This document shows positions 1 through 7,448 of a stretch of 13,962 nt of DNA, piece after piece. The translations under genes were made by a program, and so were the position numbers. The notes under the pieces are model-generated. The model was not told the origin of the DNA. It ran no database searches and was given only the letters and a program-made list of their open reading frames with translations. Origin of the DNA: an uncultured Clostridia bacterium. GTDB lineage: Bacteria > Bacillota > Clostridia > Christensenellales > Pumilibacteraceae. Location: contig CAKQJJ010000022.1 of assembly GCA_934247335.1 (NCBI GenBank), positions 1-13,962 of the forward strand, read 5' to 3'. Positions within the stretch are counted from its first letter, which is position 1. Each line of letters begins with the position of its first letter.

Positions 1-374
1 CGGCTGCTCTGCGCCGGACCTTTCCGTGTGAGAGCGCGTACTCTTGCAAGCAATTCGCGCATGTCGAACGGTTTGGTGAGATAGTCGTTTGCGCCTGCGT
101 CCAATCCGTCAACCTTATCCTCTATTTCCGATTTTGCGGTCAGGAGCAGTACCGGCGTTGCGTTACGCATTTTTCTTGCTTTCGCAAGTGCCGTAACTCC
201 GTCCATGACGGGCATCATTACGTCGAATATCGCCCCGTCGTAGGCACCGCTAACAAGATAGTCGAAAGCGTCGCCACCGTTATCGACGGCATCGACAGAA
301 TAGTTGTTTTTTTGAAGAATGGAAACCAATACTCTTCTAAGCGAGTTGTCGTCCTCGGCAATCAGAATTTTCAA
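1..374 (-). CDS. Response regulator, OmpR-type receiver domain (partial, C-terminus beyond window)
   Basis: The 124 visible residues form a complete CheY-like receiver domain, the phosphorylation-controlled half of a two-component regulator. Visible landmarks are the acidic pocket Glu7-Asp8-Asp9 after MKILIA, the phospho-acceptor Asp51 in FDVMMP, the switch Thr79 in LLLTA and the conserved Lys101 in LTKPFD. The sequence after it (MRELLARVRALTRK) is typical of OmpR/PhoB regulators, so a winged-helix DNA-binding domain is expected past the left edge; that part is inference. The start is a TTG at 372-374, chosen because it gives the canonical N-terminus and has an AGGAGA-type site just upstream. 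No histidine kinase is visible; it may lie beyond the edge. A promoter at 506-534 serves it, leaving a leader of about 125 nt. The target genes cannot be deduced. Confidence 0.93.
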   Translation of the reverse strand, partial: MKILIAEDDNSLRRVLVSILQKNNYSVDAVDNGGDAFDYLVSGAYDGAIFDVMMPVMDGVTALAKARKMRNATPVLLLTAKSEIEDKVDGLDAGANDYLTKPFDMRELLARVRALTRKGPAQSS

Positions 375-505
375 CCTTTCTCCTCTTGAACCCGGGTTAC
401 TATCTGCCTTTGCAATTATATTGTAGCACGGCAACCTCAACCGTAGTTCAAATTTTCGGTTATTTTCAAAATTTTTTCAGGTAGTAAATAATTTACTTCT
501 TTTCT

Positions 506-534
506 ATTATATCACGCGAAAGCTTTCTTGGCAA
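506..534 (-). promoter_or_regulatory. Putative sigma-A promoter of the response regulator gene
   Basis: On the minus strand TTGCCA (529-534) and a perfect TATAAT (506-511) are separated by 17 bp. Transcription would start near 499. A second, weaker possibility lies closer to the gene: a TGCTACAAT extended -10 near 410-420, without a clear -35 box. Confidence 0.7.
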
Positions 535-814
535 GCGATAGTTATTAAAAACACGAATAGACACGTTTGCATATCATCGCACCTGTTTTTTACGATATAT
601 GATATAAAATACGGCGTATTAATCATTTGCACAAATCGATGATAACTGTTTTTGCGGTTAATATCCGGAAAGGCAAAAAATGCAAACCGACGATAAATTC
701 ACGTAAAGCGCACTCAGCTTGAAACGAAAGGTAATATAACGTACTTTGCAGAAATTAAAAGTTAACGAATTTCCCACCGACATTGCCGGTGTTTTTTCTC
801 GCTTCGTTTTCTTT
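535..814. other. Gene-free spacer between tuf and the response regulator
   Basis: This AT-rich stretch between the tuf terminator and the response regulator promoter holds no open frame with a convincing ribosome site. The only structure I see is a short hairpin (CACCG 775-779 with CGGTG 787-791) followed by six T on the plus strand. It resembles a plus-strand terminator, but there is no recognisable gene upstream of it. Confidence 0.5.
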
Positions 815-856
815 AAAAATAAAAAAGCTTCGGGATTGCTCTCGAAGCCTTTTTTC
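815..856 (-). terminator. Intrinsic terminator of the str operon, after tuf
   Basis: GCTTCG (827-832) pairs with CGAAGC (843-848) around a 10-nt loop. The minus-strand transcript then runs into TTTTTT and a further T-rich tract. It starts about 20 nt after the tuf stop. A-rich and T-rich flanks on both sides would let it work in both directions. Confidence 0.85.
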
Positions 857-873
857 TACCCTGACGGGAATTA

Positions 874-2076
874 TTATTTGATGATTTCGGAAATGACGCC
901 GGAACCGACGGTTCTGCCGCCTTCACGAATAGCGAAACGAAGTCCCTTTTCTGCTGCGATAGGAGCGATAAGGGTAACGGTCATATCGACGTTATCTCCG
1001 GGCATAACCATTTCAACGCCTGCAGGCAGTTCGATGGTACCGGTGATATCGGTGGTTCTGAAATAGAACTGGGGTCTGTAACCGTTGAAGAACGGGGTAT
1101 GACGGCCGCCTTCTTCCTTCTTCAGAACGTAAACCTGAGCCTTGAACTCGGAATGAGGAGTGATAGTGCCGGGTTTAGCGATAACCTGTCCGCGTTCGAT
1201 GTCCTTTCTGTCGATACCACGGAGAAGGATACCTGCGTTGTCGCCTGCCTGAGCGAAGTCGAGGGACTTACGGAACATTTCGATACCGGTAACGACGGAA
1301 GTCGTGGTGGGTTTAATACCGACGATTTCAACGGGTTCCTGAATCTTGATGGTACCACGCTCAACTCTACCGGTAGCAACGGTGCCGCGGCCGGTGATGG
1401 TGAAGACGTCTTCTACAGGCATAAGGAAGGGCTTATCGGTATCACGGACGGGATCCGGGATATAGCTGTCGACAGCGTCCATAAGTTCAAAGATGCACTT
1501 GCAAGCATCGCTGTCTACATCGCCTTTCTGAGCTGCTTCGAGAGCCTTAACTGCGGAACCTCTGATGATCGGGGTGTTGTCACCGTCAAATCCGTAAGAG
1601 GAGAGCAGTTCTCTGATATCCATTTCGACGAGGTCGAGAAGTTCGGGATCGTCTACGAGGTCGGTCTTGTTCATGAAAACAACGATCTTCGGAACACCTA
1701 CCTGACGAGCGAGCAGGATGTGCTCACGGGTCTGGGGCATGGGACCGTCGGTAGCTGCAACGACGAGGATAGCTCCGTCCATCTGAGCAGCGCCGGTGAT
1801 CATGTTCTTGACATAGTCGGCGTGGCCGGGGCAGTCAACGTGAGCATAGTGACGCTTAGCGGTCTGATACTCAACGTGAGCGGTGTTAATCGTAATACCT
1901 CTCGCTTTTTCTTCGGGCGCCTTATCGATTTCGTCATAGCGCATAGCCTGAGAAAGGCCTTTAGCTGCCAGAGTCATGGTGATAGCAGCGGTAAGGGTGG
2001 TCTTGCCGTGGTCAACGTGGCCGATAGTACCAATGTTAACGTGAGGCTTCGATCTGTCGAATTTTGCTTTAGCCAT
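874..2076 (-). CDS. tuf: Elongation factor Tu
   Basis: EF-Tu carries aminoacyl-tRNA to the ribosomal A site as a GTP complex. The 400 residues match the usual length of about 394-400. The GTPase domain shows the P-loop GHVDHGKT (19-26), switch I with GITINT (Thr62 binds magnesium), DCPGH (81-85, catalytic His85), NKTD (136-139) and SAVK (174-177). The two beta-barrel domains follow, with family-typical GRGTVATGRVERG, GGRHTPFFNGYRPQFYFR and the C-terminal RFAIREGGRTVG. The NKTD box has Thr where many homologues have Cys. GGAGG lies 9 nt before the ATG, and tandem TAA codons end the frame. It is last in rpsL-rpsG-fusA-tuf and also has a consensus promoter of its own in the fusA-tuf gap. Confidence 0.99.
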   Translation of the reverse strand: MAKAKFDRSKPHVNIGTIGHVDHGKTTLTAAITMTLAAKGLSQAMRYDEIDKAPEEKARGITINTAHVEYQTAKRHYAHVDCPGHADYVKNMITGAAQMDGAILVVAATDGPMPQTREHILLARQVGVPKIVVFMNKTDLVDDPELLDLVEMDIRELLSSYGFDGDNTPIIRGSAVKALEAAQKGDVDSDACKCIFELMDAVDSYIPDPVRDTDKPFLMPVEDVFTITGRGTVATGRVERGTIKIQEPVEIVGIKPTTTSVVTGIEMFRKSLDFAQAGDNAGILLRGIDRKDIERGQVIAKPGTITPHSEFKAQVYVLKKEEGGRHTPFFNGYRPQFYFRTTDITGTIELPAGVEMVMPGDNVDMTVTLIAPIAAEKGLRFAIREGGRTVGSGVISEIIK

Positions 2077-2122
2077 TTTATTTTTCCTCCGAAAAAATTT
2101 TTATTTTGGTTTTATGACTTTA

Positions 2123-2151
2123 ATTATATATGATAATCGGTTTTTTTTCAA
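2123..2151 (-). promoter_or_regulatory. Internal sigma-A promoter for tuf
   Basis: TTGAAA (2146-2151) and a perfect TATAAT (2123-2128) are 17 bp apart in the 104-bp gap between fusA and tuf. Transcription would begin near 2116, about 40 nt before the tuf ATG. The -35 box lies in one flank of a larger inverted repeat (GGTTTTTT/AAAAAACC with inner GCGT/ACGC, 2139-2171). Confidence 0.8.
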
Positions 2152-2180
2152 GCGTTTTAACGCAAAAAACCAAAAATCTT

Positions 2181-4274
2181 TTAGTTCTGAGCTTTCTGCT
2201 GACGATCAACGATGATCTTATCCGCAATGCTCTTGGGCACTTCTGCATAATGATCGAACGTCATCGTGTAGTTGCCGCGTCCCTGAGTAACCGAGCGCAG
2301 GTCGGTAGCGTAACCGAACATTTCCGCAAGCGGAACTTCGGCACGGATTTCCTGGTTGCCTGCAACCGTTTCCATACCCATGAGGTTTCCTCTTCTGGAA
2401 TTGATGTTTCCGATAACGTCGCCGAGATAGTCTTCGGGGGTGGAAACTTCAACCTTCATAATGGGTTCCATAAGCACGGGGTCTGCCTTTCTCATACCTT
2501 CCTTAAACGCCATAGATCCTGCGATCTTGAACGCCATTTCGGAAGAGTCGACTTCGTGGTACGATCCGTCGTAGACCTGAACTTTGAAGTCCACGCATTC
2601 GTAACCGGCGAGAACGCCGCACTGTTTTGCTTCTTTGATACCTGCGTCGATAGCCGGAATATATTCCTTAGGAATAGATCCGCCGACGGTGATATCTTCA
2701 AACACGTATCCGCTGCCTGCGGGCAAGGGTTCCATGTAGATTTTGCAGTGACCGTACTGACCTTTACCGCCGGACTGACGAATGTATTTACCTTCGACGT
2801 CAACCTTCTTTCTGATGGTTTCGCGATAAGCAACCTGGGGCTTACCGACGTTGACTTCTACTTTGAATTCGCGCATCATACGGTCGACGATGATTTCGAG
2901 GTGAAGTTCGCCCATACCTGCGATGATGGTCTGACCGGTTTCGGTATCGGTGTAGGTTTTGAAAGTAGGATCTTCTTCTGCGAGTTTCTGCAGAGCGATA
3001 CCCATTTTTTCCTGAGCAGCCTTGGTCTTGGGTTCGACTGCGACCTGAATGACAGGTTCGGGGAATTCCATGGACTCGAGGATGACGGGATGAGCGGGAT
3101 CGCAAAGCGTATCGCCGGTGGTAGTATCTTTAAGACCTACGATGGCGCAAATGTCTCCGGCACGAATTTCTTCGATTTCCGAACGGCTGTTTGCGTGCAT
3201 AAGCAGGATACGACCTACTCTTTCGCGCTTACCCTTGGTGGAGTTCATGACGTACGAACCGTTGGTCATGGTTCCGGAATAGCAACGGAAGAACGCAAGC
3301 TTTCCGACGAACGGATCGGCTGCGATCTTGAATGCAAGACCGGAGAACGGAGCGTTGTCGTCTGCGTGACGTTCCACTTCTTCGCCGGTGTCGGGATTGA
3401 TACCCTTGATAGGGGGAATATCCAAAGGCGAAGGCAGATAGTATACGATTGCGTCCAAAAGCTTCTGAACGCCCTTATTCTTGAACGAAGAACCGCAGAT
3501 AACGGGGTTAACCTTCATTTCGATGGTGAGCTTACGGATAGCTGCGATGATTTCTTCGTTGGTGAAGTCTGCGCCTTCGTTTTCAAAATATCTTTCCATC
3601 AGAGCGTCGTCGCTTTCCGCTACGACTTCAAGCAGTTTTGCTCTCCATTCCTTAGCTTTGTCGAGAAGCTCTGCGGGGATATCGTCTTCTTCCATCGTGG
3701 TACCGAGGTCGTCGGTGTAGATGTCGGCTTTCATGGTGATGAGGTCAACCACGCCGACGAAAGTATCCGAACTTCCTACGGGGATCTGAAGAGCGACGGG
3801 GTTAGCGTGCAGACGAGTTTTCATCTGCTCGATAACGTTGAAGAAGTCGGCTCCTTCTCTATCCATCTTATTTACGTATGCGATACGGGGAACTCCGTAC
3901 TTGGTGGCTTGTTTCCAAACCGTTTCCGACTGGGGCTGAACGCCGCCGCGCGCGCAGAAAACCGCAACCGCGCCGTCGAGAACTTTAAGCGAACGTTCGA
4001 CTTCTACGGTGAAGTCCACGTGACCGGGGGTATCGATGATGTTGATTCTTCTGCCCAACCACTGCGTGGTGGTAGCGGCGGAAGTAATGGTGATACCTCT
4101 TTCCTGTTCCTGAACCATCCAGTCCATGGTTGCAGCGCCGTCATGAACTTCGCCGATCTTATGAACCTTACCGGTGTAGAAAAGGATACGCTCGGTGGTA
4201 GTGGTCTTTCCGGCGTCGATGTGCGCCATAATACCGATGTTACGGGTGTTCTCCAAACTGAATTGTCTTGCCAT
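2181..4274 (-). CDS. fusA: Elongation factor G
   Basis: EF-G is the GTPase that drives translocation of tRNA and mRNA and, with RRF, ribosome recycling. At 697 residues it has the family length. The G domain has the P-loop AHIDAGKT (17-24), the switch I ERGITI (58-63), DTPGH (81-85) and NKMD (135-138). Further on are FCARGGVQPQSETVWKQA, the domain III stretch EDPTF, GMGELHLEI and the domain IV segment SGGKGQYGH, all typical of bacterial EF-G. An AGGAGA site precedes the ATG, which lies only 18 nt after the rpsG stop, so the two are co-transcribed. No truncation or unusual substitution is evident. Possible paralogues elsewhere in the genome cannot be judged. Confidence 0.99.
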   Translation of the reverse strand: MARQFSLENTRNIGIMAHIDAGKTTTTERILFYTGKVHKIGEVHDGAATMDWMVQEQERGITITSAATTTQWLGRRINIIDTPGHVDFTVEVERSLKVLDGAVAVFCARGGVQPQSETVWKQATKYGVPRIAYVNKMDREGADFFNVIEQMKTRLHANPVALQIPVGSSDTFVGVVDLITMKADIYTDDLGTTMEEDDIPAELLDKAKEWRAKLLEVVAESDDALMERYFENEGADFTNEEIIAAIRKLTIEMKVNPVICGSSFKNKGVQKLLDAIVYYLPSPLDIPPIKGINPDTGEEVERHADDNAPFSGLAFKIAADPFVGKLAFFRCYSGTMTNGSYVMNSTKGKRERVGRILLMHANSRSEIEEIRAGDICAIVGLKDTTTGDTLCDPAHPVILESMEFPEPVIQVAVEPKTKAAQEKMGIALQKLAEEDPTFKTYTDTETGQTIIAGMGELHLEIIVDRMMREFKVEVNVGKPQVAYRETIRKKVDVEGKYIRQSGGKGQYGHCKIYMEPLPAGSGYVFEDITVGGSIPKEYIPAIDAGIKEAKQCGVLAGYECVDFKVQVYDGSYHEVDSSEMAFKIAGSMAFKEGMRKADPVLMEPIMKVEVSTPEDYLGDVIGNINSRRGNLMGMETVAGNQEIRAEVPLAEMFGYATDLRSVTQGRGNYTMTFDHYAEVPKSIADKIIVDRQQKAQN

Positions 4275-4292
4275 ATTTTATCTCCTGAATAA

Positions 4293-4763
4293 TTACCAGC
4301 GATAATGAGCAAACGCCTTGTTGGCTTCTGCCATACGGTGCATTTCTTCTTTCTTCTTAATGGAAGCGCCGGTGTTGTTGTATGCGTCCATGATTTCGCC
4401 TGCGAGCTTTTCGTTCATGTTGTTCTCGCCGCGGTTTCTTGCATACATAACCATCCATCTGATGGCAAGAGTCTGTCTTCTTTCCGGTCTGATTTCCATA
4501 GGTACCTGGTAGGTCGAGCCGCCCACACGACGAGCTTTGACTTCGAGCATGGGTTTAATGTTTTCGAGAGCCTTGGTAAAGATATCAAGCGCTTCTCCGC
4601 CCAACTTTTCGGCTACCATATCGAATGCTTCGTACACGATTGCCTGCGCGGTTCCTTTCTTGCCGTCCAGCATAACCTGGTTGATGAGCTTTGCGACAAC
4701 TTTGCTGTTGTAGACGGGATCGGGAAGCACGTCACGCTTCGGTACACCACTTCTTCTAGGCAT
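4293..4763 (-). CDS. rpsG: 30S ribosomal protein S7
   Basis: S7 is a primary 16S rRNA binder that nucleates the 30S head and lines the E site. The 156 residues equal the common bacterial length, beginning MPRRSGVPKRDVLPDP and containing the family motif VKARRVGGSTYQVP and the C-terminal AEANKAFAHYRW. AAGGAGAT precedes the ATG. It lies 140 nt after rpsL and 18 nt before fusA. In E. coli S7 represses its operon through the rpsL-rpsG gap; the gap here holds hairpins that could play a similar part (inference). Confidence 0.98.
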   Translation of the reverse strand: MPRRSGVPKRDVLPDPVYNSKVVAKLINQVMLDGKKGTAQAIVYEAFDMVAEKLGGEALDIFTKALENIKPMLEVKARRVGGSTYQVPMEIRPERRQTLAIRWMVMYARNRGENNMNEKLAGEIMDAYNNTGASIKKKEEMHRMAEANKAFAHYRW

Positions 4764-4903
4764 AATTGTATCTCCTTTTTGATTTTTTATCCCTTTTCCG
4801 ATTAAAAGAGGGAGCGTCTTTTCCGAACGCTTTATCGCGTTCCGTAACCAAAGGAGCCGAATATTAAATCGATTTATTCAGCCCTGACTGAAAGGCAAAC
4901 CGC
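4764..4903 (-). promoter_or_regulatory. Structured rpsL-rpsG intergenic region, possible S7 translational operator
   Basis: Three hairpins can be drawn on the minus strand. TTCAG/CTGAA (4877-4881 with 4888-4892) comes just after the rpsL stop. GAACGC/GCGTTC (4825-4830 with 4837-4842) has a 6-nt loop. An imperfect CCCT/AGGG-type stem lies near 4790-4812, close to the rpsG ribosome site. None has the T-tract of a terminator. By analogy with the E. coli str operon this may be where S7 binds; that is inference. Confidence 0.4.
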
Positions 4904-5275
4904 TTACTTCGAGCGTTTTGCACCGTACTTCGAGCGAGCTTGCTTGCGCTTAGCCACACCTGCGGTATCCAACGCACCGCGAATAATGTGATAACGTACG
5001 CCAGGCAAATCCTTCACTCTGCCACCACGAATAAGCACGACGCTGTGTTCCTGCAAATTGTGTCCGATTCCCGGAATATAAACCGTACCTTCCATCTTAT
5101 TAACGAGACGGACTCTGGCAATCTTACGAAGAGCCGAGTTAGGCTTTTTAGGAGTGGTGGTGGTAACCGACAGGCACACGCCGCGTTTCTGGGGGTTGTT
5201 TTCCAGAATAGGGCTCATGGACTTGTAAACAAGCTTTTCACGACCTTTCCTAATTAACTGGTTAATAGTAGGCAT
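4904..5275 (-). CDS. rpsL: 30S ribosomal protein S12
   Basis: S12 sits at the decoding centre and controls accuracy of tRNA selection. The 123-residue protein begins MPTINQLIRKGREKL and has the conserved loops TTTTPKKPNSALRK and GGRVKDLPGVRYH. Lys43 and Lys88, the classical streptomycin-resistance positions, are wild type, so no S12-based resistance is predicted. Asp89, the residue usually methylthiolated, is present. An in-frame extension to 5380 exists, but the start at 5275 is clear: it gives the family N-terminus and follows a GGAGGT site by 10 nt. It is the first gene of the str operon, read from the promoter at 5387-5415. Confidence 0.98.
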   Translation of the reverse strand: MPTINQLIRKGREKLVYKSMSPILENNPQKRGVCLSVTTTTPKKPNSALRKIARVRLVNKMEGTVYIPGIGHNLQEHSVVLIRGGRVKDLPGVRYHIIRGALDTAGVAKRKQARSKYGAKRSK

Positions 5276-5380
5276 AATTACTCTACCTCCTGTTAGTAGT
5301 CTTGCCTGACTGCTCGTCCGTTTTTTACGGGCAACGTCAGGACTTTTTCGCGCGCGCAACGCTTGCGCATTGCAACACAC
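5276..5380 (-). promoter_or_regulatory. Structured 5' leader of the str operon
   Basis: The roughly 105-nt leader can fold into a three-tier hairpin on the minus strand: AGT/ACT (5298-5300 with 5342-5344), CCTGAC/GTCAGG (5305-5310 with 5336-5341) and CCGT/ACGG (5318-5321 with 5327-5330). A GC-rich self-complementary stretch lies upstream of it at about 5349-5372. There is no terminator T-run after the main stem, so control, if any, would be of translation or mRNA stability. I do not recognise a named leader family. Confidence 0.45.
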
Positions 5381-5386
5381 TTCATC

Positions 5387-5415
5387 ATTATACTAAATTG
5401 CGGAATTTAAGTCAA
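5387..5415 (-). promoter_or_regulatory. Sigma-A promoter of the str operon (rpsL-rpsG-fusA-tuf)
   Basis: TTGACT (5410-5415) and a perfect TATAAT (5387-5392) are separated by 17 bp on the minus strand, with A/T-rich sequence upstream that could act as an UP element. The predicted start is near 5380. It is divergent from the marR promoter about 120 bp away. Confidence 0.85.
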
Positions 5416-5531
5416 GCACTCTAAAGCGTTTTTTGCGATTTTGCGCAATTTTTTTGAATTTACACACCTAATCGGCTGTTTTATTTTGTCGGATTTTTTT
5501 AAAATAAAAGAAATATCACGCGTTTATTTGC

Positions 5532-5560
5532 TTGACAATAGTACGAAATCGTACTATAAT
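5532..5560 (+). promoter_or_regulatory. Consensus sigma-A promoter of the marR-MATE unit
   Basis: TTGACA (5532-5537) and TATAAT (5555-5560) both match the consensus exactly with a 17-bp spacer, so the promoter should be strong when unblocked. Transcription would begin near 5567, about 50 nt before the marR ATG. Confidence 0.88.
5538..5557. promoter_or_regulatory. Perfect inverted repeat, probable MarR operator
   Basis: ATAGTACGA (5538-5546) and TCGTACTAT (5549-5557) form a perfect 9-bp inverted repeat around two A. It fills the spacer of the marR promoter and overlaps the first three bases of the -10 box, so a bound dimer would exclude RNA polymerase. MarR-family dimers commonly bind inverted repeats of 16-20 bp in their own promoters. 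That this MarR is the ligand is inference. Confidence 0.75.
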
Positions 5561-5615
5561 AGCCCTCGTCGTCTTTTGCGGGCGATTAATTTTTTCTTAA
5601 TCGGAGAAAAAGAAC

Positions 5616-6083
5616 ATGCAACCGGAAAACGACCTTCTCGGCGAAAAAATACGTCTTATCAATTACGCGATATCCGAAACGGACTCGGTTTATCACGACG
5701 TAGCGCAGCTTCTGTCCATCAGCGACAGCGAGCTCGGCATTCTGTACGTTTTGCGTTACGCCGGCAAGAGCATAAAACTGAAAGATCTGGTCGCGCTGAC
5801 CGGCGCGTGCAAGCAGACCATAAATTCCGCCGTTCGCAAAATGGAAAAAGCGGGCTCGATAACTTTAACGCCTGCGGACGGAAAAAACAAGCTCGTGTCT
5901 CTCACCGAAAAAGGCGAAGCGCTTGCCGAACGAACCGCCGACAAACTTATAGAAACCGAACGCCTGGTTTTTTCGGGTTGGAGCAAAAAAGACGTGGACG
6001 AATACCTGCGACTTTCCGAAAAATACCTGCGCGAATTCAAAAACGAAATCAAAAACATAAAAGCAAGGAAAAACGATCTATGA
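5616..6083 (+). CDS. MarR-family transcriptional regulator
   Basis: This 155-residue protein has the length and layout of MarR repressors, which bind DNA as dimers and let go when a small molecule binds. Residues 8-50 form the N-terminal dimerisation and first helical part. A winged helix follows, with a helix at LKDLVALTG (55-63), the recognition helix CKQTINSAVRKMEKAG (65-80) and a wing around TPADGKNKLVSLTEKG (85-100). The C-terminal helices are rich in Lys and Glu. GGAG lies 9 nt before the ATG. Its TGA overlaps the next ATG as ATGA, so it is translationally coupled to a MATE pump. The inverted repeat in its promoter suggests autorepression, with both genes induced by a pump substrate; that is inference. 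The ligand is unknown. Confidence 0.93.
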   Translation: MQPENDLLGEKIRLINYAISETDSVYHDVAQLLSISDSELGILYVLRYAGKSIKLKDLVALTGACKQTINSAVRKMEKAGSITLTPADGKNKLVSLTEKGEALAERTADKLIETERLVFSGWSKKDVDEYLRLSEKYLREFKNEIKNIKARKNDL

Positions 6084-7405
6084 TACAGATATCCGAACAT
6101 TTTACATATAAAAAACTGCTGCGCTACGCGCTCCCCACCATTATAATGATGGTGTTTTCGTCAATTTACGGCGTCGTGGACGGTTTTTTCGTATCCAATT
6201 TCGCAAATAAAACCGCGTTCGCGGCGGTAAACTTCATTATGCCGGCGCTGATGATTTTAGGCTGCTTCGGCTTTATGTTCGGCACCGGCGCAAGCGCGCT
6301 TATCGGCAAAACCATGGGCGAGGGCGACGATAAAAAAGCCAACGAGATTTTCTCGATGGTCGTAGTGGTTTCTCTTATTTTAAGCGCGGTGCTTACCGCT
6401 CTCGGGATAGCGCTTATGCCCGCGATCGCCACTCTTTTAGGCGCCGACGGACAGCTGCACGCCGACAGCGTTTTATACGGCAGAATTTTCGTTGCGGGGC
6501 TTCCGTTTTATATTCTGCAATACGAATTTCAGTGTCTTTTCCCCACGGCGGGCAAGCCGCACATGGGATTGTGGGTCACGGTTGCGGCGGGCGTGACCAA
6601 TATGGTGCTGGACGCGCTGTTCGTTGCCGTATTCAGATGGGGCGTCGCGGGAGCCGCGGTTGCCAGCGCGATCGGTCAGGCGGTGGGCGGCGGCATTCCG
6701 CTGGTTTACTTCCTGTGCAGAAACGGCAGCTCGCTGCGCCTCGGAAAATTCAGATTCGATTTTAAGGCGCTTTGGAAAACGTGCGGAAACGGCTCGTCGG
6801 AATTTATGAGCAACGTTGCATTCTCACTGGTGGAAATGCTGTACAACGCTCAGCTGATGAAATACGCCGGCGAAAACGGCATTGCGGCGTACGGCGTTCT
6901 GATGTACGTCAGCATGATTTTCAACGCTATTTTTATCGGTTATTCGGTGGGCACCGCGCCGATAGTAAGCTATCATTACGGCGCCGACAACAAACCCGAG
7001 CTTAAAGGTCTGCTTAAAAAAAGCGTGATAATCACTTCCGTAGTCGCCGTATTCATGCTTGCGGCGGGCGAACTGCTTGCCTATCCGCTTTCCGGAATTT
7101 TCGTGGGATACGACGCGGAACTGCTGGAAATGACCGGGCACGCGTTCAGAATTTATTCGCTTGCGTTTTTGTTGTGCGGCTTTTCCATTTACGGCTCGTC
7201 GTTCTTCACGGCGCTGGGCAACGGACTGATTTCCGCGCTTATCGCGTTTTTGCGAACGCTTCTCTTCCAGGTTGCGGCGGTAATAATCCTCCCCATTTTA
7301 TGGGAACTGGACGGCATATGGTGGTCGATAGTAGTAGCCGAAGTCATGTCGGTTATAGTGACCTCCGCCTTTCTGCTTTTCAATCGCAAAAAATACGGTT
7401 ATTGA
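6080..7405 (+). CDS. MATE-family multidrug efflux transporter
   Basis: The 441-residue protein is a polytopic membrane protein of normal MATE length, with about twelve hydrophobic segments in two halves. The first helix region carries the MATE-like stretch ALPTIIMMVFSSIYGVVDGF with a membrane Asp34. GTGASALIGKTMGEGD (68-83) follows, and the second half repeats the pattern with FIGYSVGTAPIVSYHYG. MATE pumps exchange cationic drugs or metabolites for Na+ or H+. The sequence most resembles the MepA-like group, which in Staphylococcus is also controlled by an adjacent MarR gene. The start at 6080 overlaps the marR stop; AAGGA lies about 10 nt upstream. The same frame is open back to 5441, but that part is antisense-like and out of context. 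Substrate and coupling ion cannot be read from sequence. Confidence 0.93.
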   Translation: MIQISEHFTYKKLLRYALPTIIMMVFSSIYGVVDGFFVSNFANKTAFAAVNFIMPALMILGCFGFMFGTGASALIGKTMGEGDDKKANEIFSMVVVVSLILSAVLTALGIALMPAIATLLGADGQLHADSVLYGRIFVAGLPFYILQYEFQCLFPTAGKPHMGLWVTVAAGVTNMVLDALFVAVFRWGVAGAAVASAIGQAVGGGIPLVYFLCRNGSSLRLGKFRFDFKALWKTCGNGSSEFMSNVAFSLVEMLYNAQLMKYAGENGIAAYGVLMYVSMIFNAIFIGYSVGTAPIVSYHYGADNKPELKGLLKKSVIITSVVAVFMLAAGELLAYPLSGIFVGYDAELLEMTGHAFRIYSLAFLLCGFSIYGSSFFTALGNGLISALIAFLRTLLFQVAAVIILPILWELDGIWWSIVVAEVMSVIVTSAFLLFNRKKYGY

Positions 7406-7448
7406 TAATTTTTCGTACAAAAATAGCCTGATATCACCGTGTCGGAGT

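Noticed and set aside
775..797. Plus-strand terminator-like hairpin with six T
   Set aside because: The stem is only 5 bp and no gene or clear promoter precedes it on the plus strand. A small RNA ending here is possible but unsupported.
1099..4292. Long plus-strand open frames opposite tuf and fusA (344 and 720 codons)
   Set aside because: They mirror the codon bias of the highly expressed genes on the other strand, lack ribosome sites, and have no recognisable protein features.
5276..5380. N-terminal extension of S12
   Set aside because: The extra 35 codons cover the structured leader, have no ribosome site, and precede the canonical S12 start, which has a strong one.
5433..5455. Plus-strand TTGCG/CGCAA hairpin followed by seven T, between the divergent promoters
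   Set aside because: The stem is short and there is no upstream plus-strand gene. The AT richness fits promoter upstream sequence.
5441..6079. In-frame extension of the MATE gene upstream of its ATG
   Set aside because: It runs through the marR gene and its promoter in another frame; the ATGA junction at 6080 and the MATE N-terminus fix the true start.
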